DNA of 64,000 nucleotides from Ichthyobacterium seriolicida (GTDB lineage Bacteria; Bacteroidota; Bacteroidia; Flavobacteriales; Ichthyobacteriaceae): NCBI RefSeq assembly GCF_002369955.1, contig NZ_AP014564.1, positions 1,124,672 to 1,188,671 of the forward strand, read 5' to 3'. Shown piece by piece: positions 19,301 to 28,880 of this stretch (position 1 is its first letter; each line of letters starts with the position of its first letter). The notes under the pieces were generated by a model. It saw only the letters and a program-made list of their open reading frames with translations, ran no database searches and was not told where the DNA came from. The position numbers and the translations under genes were made by a program.

Positions 19301-20610
19301 ATGTTATCACTGCCTTCTACTCCTTTAAATTTAGACATGAGAGATTTAGAAAAAAATCTATTTGACATATATTTGGCAGTCTTTGATTTATCTAATAAAA
19401 AATATATTTTTTCACTTCCTGTTTTCCAACTTACAGATGACAAATACATGTCTACTTTATGTTTGGTATTTATCGATATTATCTTTGTTTCTTTATCTTC
19501 ATGTTGTTTAGCATAAAGGGTCCCTTTATCTAAATCATATATAAACATAACTTTATCGTAATTTATCGAGTCGTTATTCCCTATGTGAATAGACAGTGAT
19601 GCCTCTGGAGAATAACAAGAGTTTTCCTTGAAAAAGAACGAAGATGATTTAACCTTAAAAAGGTATGAGTCATTTCTTTTTATATTTAAAAGGGCTTTTC
19701 TCTCTTCATGGTTAATGCCCATCTTACTATTGGGAGTTATCTTGTAAACTCCTTCAAAATCTACATTATTGTATATGTTTTTATAAGAGTCATAGTTAGA
19801 ATAAGTGACTATAGGATAGTTATTATCCTTTTTTGACATCCTTAGTTTAAGTTCTAAATCTGCGAATATATCCTTGTTTTTTTCGAGTTGTGATAATCGT
19901 ACACTGTCTATTTTTAGATAACTGCTAGATGTAGAGATATCTTGTTTTTTAGTTGCAAAAGCAATTATAGTATCATTGGCATTGTCAAAAACTACATTAA
20001 TCTTACCTTTTGACATATTAATCTTTCCCTCAATAGGATCAAAAATTCCATCAAAATCATCTATTCTGAATGAATCAACTTTGTTTTTACACAATAGTTT
20101 TGCCTCTTTTAAATGAATTTTTATGAGTTGTTTGTCTCCTACTAAATCCATTTCCCCATCTATATTCCAACTAAACAAATTGGATGTGTTTAATTTACTA
20201 TCAAAGAAGACATTTATAAAAATGGACATATATTTTTTAATAGTACTAATGTCCTTTTCTAAAAGAGTGTCTTTAAAGAACTCCAATTTTTTTTGAGTGG
20301 ATACTCCATCTTTATCTAAGAATACAGATAAAACAACAGAAGCATCTATATATACCTCTTTAGAATAACGTCTTTTTTTTAAAATATTATATATATCTAC
20401 TAGTATTTTTAGCTCTTGCTCGGATAATTTATCTAAGTGATTTACTATTGAAAGACTATTTGCTGTATTGTTATTTTTTCTAGCAGATTGTAATTGCAGT
20501 GTTATTTGATTTTTAAAAGTATCTAGTTCATAACTAAAAACATCCTTAGACTGACTGTATGAGCTCGTAGCTATTGCACAGGCTATACATACAAATACAT
20601 TTTTTAACAT
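16309..20610 (-). CDS. Very large exported protein of unknown function (1433 aa)
   Basis: A signal peptide (residues 1-19, ending SYSQ) begins this 1433-residue protein. There is no lipobox and no clear membrane segment after it. The rest is rich in Asp, Ser, Lys and Ile and is made of alternating short hydrophobic strands. Recurrent phrases such as LNGS/GNISMDSRGLTGNG, KGNMIFKPQRLVANGKYNY and GNGTYNYIDRDSI suggest a long repetitive beta-structure. In style this recalls AsmA/TamB or LptD-like envelope proteins, but I cannot assign it to either. Similar large conserved proteins exist in other Bacteroidota. It is monocistronic and divergent from fbaA. Confidence 0.75.
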   Translation of the reverse strand: MLKNVFVCIACAIATSSYSQSKDVFSYELDTFKNQITLQLQSARKNNNTANSLSIVNHLDKLSEQELKILVDIYNILKKRRYSKEVYIDASVVLSVFLDKDGVSTQKKLEFFKDTLLEKDISTIKKYMSIFINVFFDSKLNTSNLFSWNIDGEMDLVGDKQLIKIHLKEAKLLCKNKVDSFRIDDFDGIFDPIEGKINMSKGKINVVFDNANDTIIAFATKKQDISTSSSYLKIDSVRLSQLEKNKDIFADLELKLRMSKKDNNYPIVTYSNYDSYKNIYNNVDFEGVYKITPNSKMGINHEERKALLNIKRNDSYLFKVKSSSFFFKENSCYSPEASLSIHIGNNDSINYDKVMFIYDLDKGTLYAKQHEDKETKIISINTKHKVDMYLSSVSWKTGSEKIYFLLDKSKTAKYMSNRFFSKSLMSKFKGVEGSDNILKKIGELISEKKTDKFELDYLSRYFEITKAYMLNILKEMYILGYSVFNHLEESVTFTDKFKELLNNSQNPDSNPDKIVFHTEEDHLSSAMLDLRVDSLNMNSLYVKGVSSIDINTEKKTFLYNTDSITIGKDMNMLFDGNVNVGNFILEGKLFNFNYEEFKIFLNATKCNLDLKSNQDDQTVLSKSKLENLSGAVLLDDKSNKSGRKNLAKYPILDSITGARIYYDNKDIHGGIYNREHFYVEIDPFTLDSLTIRSSSDINLSGTFYSKDVFPHFRKKIKPLKDLVIGFEDHKTPKEGYPIYGGKGNFKGNISMDSRGLTGNGESSFYNIKNASRDMLFFPDTLFLNDSKLNISSTEDMASVKSESVDLKWMMRSDSVFIKSLKEFSIFSGELVGQGNMIFKPQRLVANGKYNYKNLKLSSDSILLKKDKFYAYKSTLSFYDRQDDDLLLLKFKDYDIDVSISEKKGYLKIPKDSIIGLFSDRIQFHFDQAIWDTEMSNLYFHNDDNSPSDFIYRPVENDSILFKGESSTFDFKTLKTSGTKSIKIIDSHVYPNEEIVTIDSKGYMEEFKKASLNINDMHEIVDANIKIWSGKKYTGNGTYNYIDRDSIAYPLIFDNIIGLDSMTIAKTMITKDKPLQLSPYFSFSGEISIMGNEKNIEINGSIDIFNECEKNKVLPISIDRTFINKDSIEIVPKNERISGFYLHEKSVKSTLLSRKEIFKKDSLILVSGNLSYNYKKSAYEIRKYKEDKLLAETYYFNDNCSITSSGKVLFYNSNEGLTINSFGTGFYKDKAFNLDLALGLNFFFNKKILEKLYEKFTVAESIDISKEDNLPYKLALNNLLSIEEISEYEKDIEQEELDRTVPENFQHILFLNNLKLKYNKERSEFFPSKKQISISQLDGKFVNKVIPGYVKLKRKIDYWEIEIYMKLSSKEEVYFTYSDSVLEFYSTDSSIMSIFDNLKESDREQKNKSGYLIYSRGNQLRMNSFRDSFSSIED

Positions 20611-20812
20611 AAAATATTTTTGAATACTTGGTTGATCTTTTAGGGCATAAAATTATAGATAAATTTGTGAAAATTAGAGGTCTGATATTCTTTGTAAATG
20701 ATGTTTTGATGAATACCAAGCCATTATACTCAGTCTATTTTTTTAGGGGGTAAAACACTATCTTCGCGCCAATTATGAATATCACTTGTGTTAATTTTAA
20801 AACCATATAAAA

Positions 20813-21871
20813 ATGAATAATCTTAAACCAGGAATTGCTACGGGAAGAGAAATGCAAAGTATTTTTATAGATGCGAAAAAAAAAAAATTAGCCTTGCCTG
20901 CTGTAAACGTAACGGGCAGCAATACGATCAATGCTGTATTGGAAACGGCCTTGGAGGTAAAATCACCTGTCATAATTCAATTTTCTAATGGAGGCGCTCA
21001 TTTTAATGCTGGCAAATCTCTCTCTAATGCAGACCAAAGGGCAGCTATATCTGGTAGTATTGCTGGTTCAAGGCACATAGATATTCTAGCTAAACAATAT
21101 GGAGTAACCGTTGTACTACACACTGATCATTGTTCAAAAGGTAATCTGCCTTGGATAGATGGGCTTTTAGATGCTAGCGAAATAAATTATAAAAACACAG
21201 GAAAATCGCTTTATACTTCTCATATGATAGATCTATCGGAAGAACCTATAGAAGAGAACATAAGAATATGTAAAGAATATTTAAAGAGAATGTCTAAAAT
21301 TGATATTGCTTTAGAGGTTGAGTTAGGCATTACAGGAGGTGAAGAAGACGGTGTGGACAATACCGATGTAGATAATTCCAGATTATATACACAACCTGAA
21401 GAAGTGGCTTATGCCTACTCGGAATTAAAAAGTATAAGTGATAATTTTACTATTGCAGCTGCATTTGGGAATGTTCACGGCGTGTACAAGCCAGGAAATG
21501 TGGTTTTGACTCCTAAGATTCTGAGAGACTCCCAAGATTACATAGAGAAAAAATACAATACCGAAAAAAATCCAGTCAACTTTGTATTCCACGGGGGATC
21601 TGGTTCTAGTCAAGAAGAGATAAGAGAGGCTATCTCTTATGGAGTAATCAAGATGAATGTAGATACCGATTTGCAGTACGCCTTTTTAGAAGGAGTACGT
21701 GATTATATTCTAGATAAAAAAGACTACTTGAAGTCTCAAATAGGCAATCCAGAATCTGAAGAACAACCCAATAAAAAATATTACGATCCTAGAGTTTGGC
21801 TTAGAAAAGGGGAAGAGAGTTTTAAAGCTAGATTAAAAAAATCTTTTATAGATCTCAACGTACAATTATAG
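20813..21871 (+). CDS. fbaA: Class II fructose-bisphosphate aldolase
   Basis: This Zn-dependent aldolase splits fructose 1,6-bisphosphate in glycolysis and makes it in gluconeogenesis. The 352 residues contain AVNVTGSNTINAVLE, the zinc-ligand region VVLHTDHCSKGNLPWIDGLL, EVELGITGGEEDGVDN, AAAFGNVHGVY and VFHGGSGSS. The length and the long EDGVDN loop indicate the class IIA (E. coli FbaA) type. It is preceded by 202 bp of intergenic DNA with a possible weak -7 box, TATCTTCG, at 20759-20766. Confidence 0.95.
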   Translation: MNNLKPGIATGREMQSIFIDAKKKKLALPAVNVTGSNTINAVLETALEVKSPVIIQFSNGGAHFNAGKSLSNADQRAAISGSIAGSRHIDILAKQYGVTVVLHTDHCSKGNLPWIDGLLDASEINYKNTGKSLYTSHMIDLSEEPIEENIRICKEYLKRMSKIDIALEVELGITGGEEDGVDNTDVDNSRLYTQPEEVAYAYSELKSISDNFTIAAAFGNVHGVYKPGNVVLTPKILRDSQDYIEKKYNTEKNPVNFVFHGGSGSSQEEIREAISYGVIKMNVDTDLQYAFLEGVRDYILDKKDYLKSQIGNPESEEQPNKKYYDPRVWLRKGEESFKARLKKSFIDLNVQL

Positions 21872-21982
21872 AGTTTATCTCATAGGATGTTGCTGTTTTT
21901 AAGTTTGAAATAAAAAAATATTGTTAAGATATTGTTTTAACATTTATATCATTGAAGGGGTCTAATCCGGTTTTTATCTATT

Positions 21983-24055
21983 GTGAAAAAGTTATTTCTC
22001 ATATTTTTTATTTTAAAATCAATTTTGTCTTTTAGCCAAGAACAACTTAGACTTATAGATCAGAATACTAAAAAATCCAAAGAAAAAATAGTTCGAGATA
22101 CCATTGGAGAAATGAGATATTTCACCGTGAAACTCGACACTGTTGTAATTGATACTACCATAACTATAAAAAAACATTACAAACACAACCTCATACGTAG
22201 AGACTTATTCAATTATTCTAGTTTTTCTAATGTAGGTGAACATTACAATAATCTCAGATACAATTCAGATTTTTATTCTATCCCAATTATAGGCACAAAT
22301 AAAAGAATTCACTATTGGGACGTCGGAGATGTTAGATACTATGATGTAAAACTGCCTTTTACAGAAATATTTTATTTAGAAGGAATAGAAGAAGGCCAAT
22401 CAGCCTCTGGAACCCTATCTGGAAGCAGTTCTAAAAAATTTAATATAGCAGTTACTTATAAGGGTAACGATTCCAAAGGGGATTATAATTTTTCCCGTTG
22501 CGAATCCACCAATTTTGTGGCATCGTCTCATTACTCTGGAGATGTTTATGGAATTAAAACACATTATGCATATCAGATTTTCTCCAACAGGGAGAATGGT
22601 GGACTTACAAAAGAAAGTCGAAAATCAGAGTTTGAGTCAGGAGAGCTAGAATACGTAGACAACAGAAGATTGCTCAAGACTAATTTTACGGATCAGAGCA
22701 AAGTAGAAACGGCCTTGTCTGGGAAGAGATTTTATTTCGAACACTATCTCGATTTTTTACAAGGAGAAGATATAGACCATAGTCTTCAGTTAAAACACAT
22801 TTTCAAACGGAATAAGAATCATTATTTATACAAGGATGTAAGTAGCAAAGAGACTGGACCTATATATATGGCTGATGTTATAAATGAAACCTCTACTAAC
22901 GATAGCCTAGGAATTATGAATCAGTATAATTCAGTTATTGTGGAATATAAAAAAATAAAGCACTTTTCTATATCTGTGGGATTAGCACATAATAAAACCA
23001 TTTATGGAAATGATTCTATACAAACTGATTTTCTCCAGAGACAATGGGATATAGAAGATGAAATAGCTAAAGATCACAATGCAAATGATCAAAAAAAGGA
23101 CGGGAAAAAAGCTGAAAAAAAAGAGGACAAAATAAATGTTATAAAAGCTCAAGAGCTTAAAAATATCTTTATAGATAAGGAACTCAATACACGAGGTACA
23201 ACCTACATAAGTAATGCTTCGTTCAAAGTCCATTCGTCTATATTTAATTTGAATGTGAATGCATCATATAATTTTAAGGGATTATTCAAAGGGGCTTTTG
23301 AGATAGATACTAAAGTAGACTTTCCTTTATCTAAGTCTAGAGAAATTCAAGTTGGTTTAAATATCCACGAGCAGTATCCACAGATAAACCAAATGTTATA
23401 TTTCAGTAATTACGATAGGTTTAATTGGTCAAATGATTTTGGTTTGATTTCAAATAAAAACCTCTATATAAACTGGAGCGATAAAGTATTAGGGAAATTG
23501 GGGTTCAAGCTAAATAAGATACGCAATTACGTATATTTCGACTTGTCTTCTGAGCCTAAGAAACACAGTCACCCCATAAATATATTTGAATTAGAATACG
23601 ATGGAAAAATAGAGTATATGCAATTTTCTTTGGATAACAGGGCTGTATATCAAAGAGTTATTGGTTCCAATGTGATCCGAATTCCTAATTTTATCATTAG
23701 AAATTCTCTTTATTACACTGGAGAGTTATTTGATAATGCCTTGAAATTCCAAACAGGCATAACTCATAAATACTTCTCCGAATATCGATCTAATTCATTC
23801 AATACACTATTGAATGAGTTCCATTTGCAGAATGAATCAAAAATAGGTAACTATTCCGTTTTTGATATTTTTTTCAACGCCAAAGTTAGGACCATGCGTA
23901 TATTTATCAGAATAGAACACATAGATTCATTCGATGAAAAGCACCTTGGTTTGAGGATAAGATTTAATAAAAAGTACAATTACTACTCTGCGCCAGGCTA
24001 CCCTTATAGGGATTGGTTTATTAGATGGGGAGTAGTTTGGAATTTATTTTCTTAA
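21983..24055 (+). CDS. Putative porin (Porin_10 type outer-membrane beta-barrel)
   Basis: The 690 residues begin with a signal peptide (1-19, LSFSQ). A region like KHNLIRRDLFNYSSFSNVGEHYNNL marks the Bacteroidota putative porin family. Then follow many amphipathic beta-strands. A charged insertion rich in Lys, Asp and Glu (about residues 365-385, KDGKKAEKKEDK) is probably an extracellular or periplasmic loop. The end RDWFIRWGVVWNLFS fits a final barrel strand. It would be a general outer-membrane channel. It converges on the M48 pseudogene with 12 bp of overlap. Confidence 0.8.
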   Translation: MKKLFLIFFILKSILSFSQEQLRLIDQNTKKSKEKIVRDTIGEMRYFTVKLDTVVIDTTITIKKHYKHNLIRRDLFNYSSFSNVGEHYNNLRYNSDFYSIPIIGTNKRIHYWDVGDVRYYDVKLPFTEIFYLEGIEEGQSASGTLSGSSSKKFNIAVTYKGNDSKGDYNFSRCESTNFVASSHYSGDVYGIKTHYAYQIFSNRENGGLTKESRKSEFESGELEYVDNRRLLKTNFTDQSKVETALSGKRFYFEHYLDFLQGEDIDHSLQLKHIFKRNKNHYLYKDVSSKETGPIYMADVINETSTNDSLGIMNQYNSVIVEYKKIKHFSISVGLAHNKTIYGNDSIQTDFLQRQWDIEDEIAKDHNANDQKKDGKKAEKKEDKINVIKAQELKNIFIDKELNTRGTTYISNASFKVHSSIFNLNVNASYNFKGLFKGAFEIDTKVDFPLSKSREIQVGLNIHEQYPQINQMLYFSNYDRFNWSNDFGLISNKNLYINWSDKVLGKLGFKLNKIRNYVYFDLSSEPKKHSHPINIFELEYDGKIEYMQFSLDNRAVYQRVIGSNVIRIPNFIIRNSLYYTGELFDNALKFQTGITHKYFSEYRSNSFNTLLNEFHLQNESKIGNYSVFDIFFNAKVRTMRIFIRIEHIDSFDEKHLGLRIRFNKKYNYYSAPGYPYRDWFIRWGVVWNLFS

Positions 24056-25295
24056 AGTCTCTTTTTTTAAATTTTTTACCCTCTCCAAAAGGGTCGGATG
24101 AGAATAGTGTAAAAACACATATAGGGGATGCGGCGTTAAATTGCTCAAACTATCTCTAGAGAGTTTCTTTAGAGAACTTATCAAAGTGTTTTCTCCAAGT
24201 TTTTCTTTAGCAAAATTATCTGCTTGATATTCAAATATTCTAGATAAATAGTTTATAATAAAATTAGTTATCATCGATAGGGGAGAGTACAATATGCTAA
24301 AAATTATAATTCCAATATGAAAACTAGGTTGAGATACATTTAATAATTCTGATAGAAGAGGATTGTCTATTACCAAGGAGAATACATATAGAATTATACA
24401 CGATGTTAAGCCAAATATTATCATATTGTATACTGTATGTCTATTTTTATAATGTCCTATTTCGTGTGCTAAAACAGCAACTATCTCATCAGAGTCTAAT
24501 TTTTTTATTAGGGTGTCATATAGAACTATTCTCTTTCTACTTCCAAATCCGGTGAAATAGGCATTGGCTTTGGTAGATCTTTTAGATCCGTCTATCACAA
24601 AAATATTACTGATGTTAAATCCCACTTTTTTGCTAAAGGCCATTATCTTATCTTTTAGTTCTCCCTCATCTAATGGAGTCTGTCTGTTGAAAATAGGGAC
24701 TGACTATAATAGAAGAGTAAAACAGATTCATAAACACGGAAAATGATATTACAACTATCCACGCGTATATCCAAAAGTCTTTCCCTGTTTCTTGATAAAA
24801 CCATATTATCGCCGATAGTAATGTTGCGCTAATTATTAGTTTTAAAATCAAACTTTTTATTAAATCTAAAAAAAATAACCTTTTAGTCATTGTATTGAAC
24901 CCAAATCTAGACTCTATCATAAATGTGAAATAATAAGAAAAAGGCATAGATATAATGTCGTTTGCAAACGATAATGCTCCTATAAAAATCAGAGATATAA
25001 GTAATTCATTATCTACGTAATTTCTAACTAGTTCATCTAGAAATGAAAAGCCATTTGACAGGATAAATACTACGATCAGAATAACTTTAAATAAAGAATT
25101 AAATAGAGAAAATTTATAATTGACTTTTTTATAATCTTGGGATTCTAAATACTTTTTTCTGTCATAAACATCTCTAAGAACGTCTGGTATGGGTTTGTCA
25201 TAATAACTATAGTTGAAATAATTTACTATTTCATCAAAAATAAAAACATATAGTATAACAGCGATTATAAGTAAGTAATTAGGGTCCATTATCAT
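24044..25295 (-). pseudogene. Ste24-like M48 zinc metalloprotease, frameshifted
   Basis: Two fragments together give about 417 codons, the normal length of a Ste24/CAAX-type M48 protease. The upstream part (25295-24666) has an N-terminal membrane segment, a conserved Phe-rich region (ESRFGFNTMTKR) and further membrane segments. The downstream part carries the zinc motif AHEIGHYKNRH. The break is a 4-bp tandem duplication, GACT GACT on the plus strand at 24698-24705. Removing one copy restores IIVPIFNRQTPLDEGELKDK, as expected for the family. The motif-bearing half has an internal ATG (24643), but it lacks most of the membrane part, so activity is doubtful. Confidence 0.88.
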
Positions 25296-25360
25296 TTTAT
25301 TCTTCTTTTTATTCTTTTTTTCAGAGATTAATTATCTATTATATGAGCTGTTTAGTTTCC

Positions 25361-26176
25361 TTATGGAAATTTTGGATATTTTCTAAAATCTGGTTCTCTC
25401 TTTTCTAGAAAGGCATTTTTCCCTTCTTGAGATTCTTCCATTAGGTAATACATCAGAGTAGCATCTCCAGCGAATTCCATTAGCCCTACTTGTCCATCTA
25501 ATTCAGCGTTTAATCCTCTTTTGATCATACGAATAGCCATTGGACTTCTCTTCAAGATAGTTTTACACCAATCTATGGTTTCATCCTCTAGTTTAGAAAA
25601 TGGAACTACAGTATTTACCAATCCCATATCTAAAGCTTCCTGAGCCGTATACTGCTTGCATAAAAACCATATTTCACGTGCTTTTTTCTGCCCTATACTC
25701 CTAGCCAGATAGGACGAACCAAAACCAGCATCGAAACTACCTACTTTAGGACCAGTCTGCCCAAAACGGGCGTTATCAGAAGCGATAGTCAAATCGCATA
25801 CTACGTGAAGCACATGACCTCCACCTATGGCAAATCCATTTACCATAGCTATAACAGGTTTTGGCAGAGAACGGATTTTTTTGTGTAGATCTAAGACGTT
25901 TAACCTAGGTGTTTGATCTTTTCCTATATATCCTCCCAAACCTTTTACATTCTGATCTCCTCCAGAGCAAAAAGCTTTATCTCCTTGTCCTGTGAGAATC
26001 ACCACGCCTATATCTTGCCTCTCTCTACATATGTCAAAGGCGTCTAGCATCTCCATATTGGTTTCTGGACGAAAAGCATTATAAACTTCAGGTCTATTTA
26101 TAGTGACCTTTGCTATGTTATTGTAAAACTCAAATTTTATATCTGTATACTCTTTAATTCTTGTCCATTCGACCAT
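25361..26176 (-). CDS. menB: 1,4-dihydroxy-2-naphthoyl-CoA synthase
   Basis: MenB closes the second ring of the menaquinone naphthoquinone from o-succinylbenzoyl-CoA. The 271-residue crotonase-fold protein shows [67 protein letters not shown] and [16 protein letters not shown], specific to MenB. Length and motifs are normal. It stands alone here, and the minus-strand terminator at 26252-26283 separates it from the dnaG side. Confidence 0.95.
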   Translation of the reverse strand: MVEWTRIKEYTDIKFEFYNNIAKVTINRPEVYNAFRPETNMEMLDAFDICRERQDIGVVILTGQGDKAFCSGGDQNVKGLGGYIGKDQTPRLNVLDLHKKIRSLPKPVIAMVNGFAIGGGHVLHVVCDLTIASDNARFGQTGPKVGSFDAGFGSSYLARSIGQKKAREIWFLCKQYTAQEALDMGLVNTVVPFSKLEDETIDWCKTILKRSPMAIRMIKRGLNAELDGQVGLMEFAGDATLMYYLMEESQEGKNAFLEKREPDFRKYPKFP

Positions 26177-26251
26177 AATTTTTAACTCTATCTGTGATTC
26201 TTTAAGGTCGCGAATATAGTTACTTTGATTTTTACTTTATACCATAAAAAA

Positions 26252-26283
26252 AAGAAGCTGCCTCGGTTTTGAGACAGTTTCTT
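26252..26283 (-). terminator. Terminator on the minus strand between the dnaG region and menB
   Basis: AAGAAGCTGCCTC (26252-26264) and GAGACAGTTTCTT (26271-26283) form a 13-bp stem with two G-U pairs and a 6-base loop. On the minus strand the stem is followed by TTTTTTTATGG, making it a good terminator for transcription coming from dnaG and the pseudogene behind it. It also precedes menB. Confidence 0.75.
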
Positions 26284-26335
26284 TTGAATTAAAGCCATTT
26301 TTAAAATCCTAAGAAGACTGTTGTTAACAAACGTC

Positions 26336-26827
26336 TTAGTCTCCTGATATTGGTGGTGCAGTTTATCCTGTTTGTTCTCCTGACATTGGTGTAGAAGGTG
26401 ATGCTGGTACTCCTGTTCCTGCTGTTCCTGCTCCTGATTGTACTACTGGTGTTGGTGCTTGTTCTACTGTTGCTGCTTGTCCTGTCCCTGTGTTTGTGTT
26501 CTCTGTGCCTGCTGCTCCCTGTGCTTGTGTTGCTTCCTATGTTGCTGTTGTTTGTTCTACTGGCGCTGTTCCTGTTTGTGCTGGTTCTGCTGGTTGTGGC
26601 TCTGAACTATCATCAGCCTGGGCTTGAGACGGATTAGAGTTAGGGGCAGGGTCAACAGCCTTTTTGTATACAATAACCTTATATTCTTTTATAAATGGGT
26701 TCCCTTCTATTGTTTAAGTAATTGGAATAATAGATTCATAAGTATTTAATTCCAGGATTTTTTTAGAGAATTCTAATTTTAAACTCTTTATTTCTTTAGG
26801 GATTTTACTTTCAGAGTTCCCCCACAT
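26336..26827 (-). pseudogene. Decayed surface-protein gene with a Pro/Ala/Thr/Gln-rich tail
   Basis: On the minus strand, one frame runs from ATG 26827, immediately after the dnaG stop, as MWGNSESKIPKEIKSLKLEF, then LELNTYESIIPIT, a stop, and TIEGNPFIKEYKVIVYKK. A low-complexity stretch follows, PAEPAQTGTAPVEQ and TGQAATVEQAPTPVVQSG, with two more in-frame stops. The part before the tail resembles the Ig-like/DUF5018 modules of the other lipoproteins here. There is no signal peptide left, so the 5' end seems lost. Three stops in a single intact frame indicate a fairly young pseudogene. Confidence 0.6.
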
Positions 26828-26828
26828 T

Positions 26829-28796
26829 CTAAATATTGATTATCCTTCCTAATTCTGAGTTTATTTTTTTTTGTAATACTATCAGCTTAGTAATGGAATG
26901 TATGATCTTAGATTTAAAATCCTGATCTTCTTCCTCGCTCAATCTCTTTTTTTCTTCGGCTATTATATCACTCAATCTAGCTGATTTGTATTTGAGTATC
27001 ATCTCCATTACCGTAGAACTTATATTCTGCTTCCTACTTGAAAATATATTCTTTTCCTCCCACTGAGGACTAGGAGAATATTTTGTTATCAACACATTGG
27101 CAGTCACCTCTGAAATCTCTCTATCTGAGGAATTACAAAAATATTCAGAGTTTATCTCTTTGTTTTGATCTAGTAAATTACAAACCTCAACGAAGATCTT
27201 CCTGAATCTCTCATCGAAGAATTCTAATTCATCTTCATTTATTCTGTAACAGATTTCCTGAGCAACTGTAGATTTATAAGTCTTTATCTCTGTTTTTAGT
27301 TCTCCTTTGTCATCCTTAAATTCTATAATATCATCTACTAATATCTCTTCATTGCCATTGAGCAAGAGTAGCTTTATAATATTTCTTTCTATATCTTTAA
27401 TAGCTCTATGCTTTATAGAACAGTCATCTCTGTCTTGAGTTTTTTCTATTAATCTAAAAGCTTCTTTTTCTTGCCTCTTTTCACTCTTTTCATTTTCCTG
27501 ATATAAAAGCTGAGCCTCCTCTTTAAATAAATTATTTTCACTGATATTCATCAGTTTAGAACACTCTTTTATATAGATTTCTCTTTTAATGCTATCTGGG
27601 ATTTTAGATATGCTCAAGACTATATCTTTTACCAGTTGGGATTTTTTAATTGGATTTTCTAAATCCTCCCTTGCAAGAGTATTTATCTTAAAAGTTATAA
27701 AATCAGTCGATTGGGTCTTTAAATAATTTATTACCGCATCGGTTTCTTGTTTTCTAGAATAAGAATCTGGATCTTCACCTTCTGGGAGTATCACTGCTTG
27801 AACATCTATTCCCTGTTCTAACATAATATCCATGCCTTTGAAAGAAGCTCTAATGCCAGCTTCATCTCCATCATAAACTATAGTGATATTATTTGTGAGG
27901 CGTTTTATAAGTATAATTTGCTCTTCAGACAGAGCCGTTCCCGAAGAAGAGACCACATTTTTTATTCCCCTTTGATATAGAGAAATAACGTCTGTATAAC
28001 CCTCTACCAAGAGGCAATTATCTTCTTTGGAAATATGCTTTTTGGCGTGATAGAGTCCATATAATATTTTGTGTTTTTTGTAGATAAGACTATCTATGGA
28101 GTTTAAGTATTTAGCAGTATTCTTGTTGTCGGTTAAATCACGACCTCCAAAGCCCATGACTCTTCCAGACATGCTGTGAATGGGAAATATTACACGGCCC
28201 TTAAACCTATCTATTTTCATTTCCTCTTTTACTATGGTGAGTCCCGTTTTTTCGAGAAAAGAAATATTAAACCCCTTTTTTAGGGCTGTTTTTGTAAAGT
28301 AATCCCATTGATTGGGAGAGTAGCCTAGATGAAATTTTTTAATTATATCTATTGAGAATCCTCTTTTTTCTAGGTATGTTAAACCTGTATTTTCTCCCTC
28401 TGTGGTGTTGTGCAGAGAATCTTCGAAAAATGATTGAGCAAATTCTGACACGGAGAACATGCTCTCCATTTCGTCTTTTTCAATTATCTCTTTTTCTGTC
28501 CTTTGGGTTTCTTTTACTTCTATGCCGTATTTTTTGGCCAAGTATTTTATGGCCTCTGGATAGGTAAAATGTTCGTGCTCCATTAAAAAAGAGATCACAT
28601 TACCTCCTTTATTAGAACTAAAACACTTAAAAATCTGTTTGCTAGGAGACACGACAAAAGAAGGTGTCTTTTCGTTGCTGAAGGGGCTCAATCCCTTGTA
28701 ATTCTGGCCTGACTTTTTAAGTGTGATGAAATCACTTATTACCTCCTCTATATTCGAGACGCTAAAGACCTCATCTATGGTTTCTTGGCTTATCAT
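26829..28796 (-). CDS. dnaG: DNA primase
   Basis: DnaG makes the RNA primers for replication. The 655 residues have an N-terminal CHC2-like region, a catalytic core with GFGGRDL and a TOPRIM domain (LLVEGYTDVISLYQRGIKNV, IVYDGDEAGIRAS), and a C-terminal helicase-binding part. In the zinc region only Cys58 of the usual C..H..C..C ligands remains; the others are Ser37, Ser40 and Ser61. As I recall, loss of these ligands is common in flavobacterial primases, so it is lineage typical. A decayed gene follows directly. Confidence 0.95.
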   Translation of the reverse strand: MISQETIDEVFSVSNIEEVISDFITLKKSGQNYKGLSPFSNEKTPSFVVSPSKQIFKCFSSNKGGNVISFLMEHEHFTYPEAIKYLAKKYGIEVKETQRTEKEIIEKDEMESMFSVSEFAQSFFEDSLHNTTEGENTGLTYLEKRGFSIDIIKKFHLGYSPNQWDYFTKTALKKGFNISFLEKTGLTIVKEEMKIDRFKGRVIFPIHSMSGRVMGFGGRDLTDNKNTAKYLNSIDSLIYKKHKILYGLYHAKKHISKEDNCLLVEGYTDVISLYQRGIKNVVSSSGTALSEEQIILIKRLTNNITIVYDGDEAGIRASFKGMDIMLEQGIDVQAVILPEGEDPDSYSRKQETDAVINYLKTQSTDFITFKINTLAREDLENPIKKSQLVKDIVLSISKIPDSIKREIYIKECSKLMNISENNLFKEEAQLLYQENEKSEKRQEKEAFRLIEKTQDRDDCSIKHRAIKDIERNIIKLLLLNGNEEILVDDIIEFKDDKGELKTEIKTYKSTVAQEICYRINEDELEFFDERFRKIFVEVCNLLDQNKEINSEYFCNSSDREISEVTANVLITKYSPSPQWEEKNIFSSRKQNISSTVMEMILKYKSARLSDIIAEEKKRLSEEEDQDFKSKIIHSITKLIVLQKKINSELGRIINI

Positions 28797-28880
28797 AAGT
28801 GCAATCTACAAAAAGACCGAATTAATACTCGGGTATAAATCGAGCTCAACTTTTGTGTAAAGTGAATATTGTTTTAATAT

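Noticed and set aside
26398-26637. Plus-strand frame of 79 residues made almost entirely of Leu and Val
   Set aside because: It is the complement of the Pro/Ala/Thr/Gln-rich tail of the minus-strand pseudogene.
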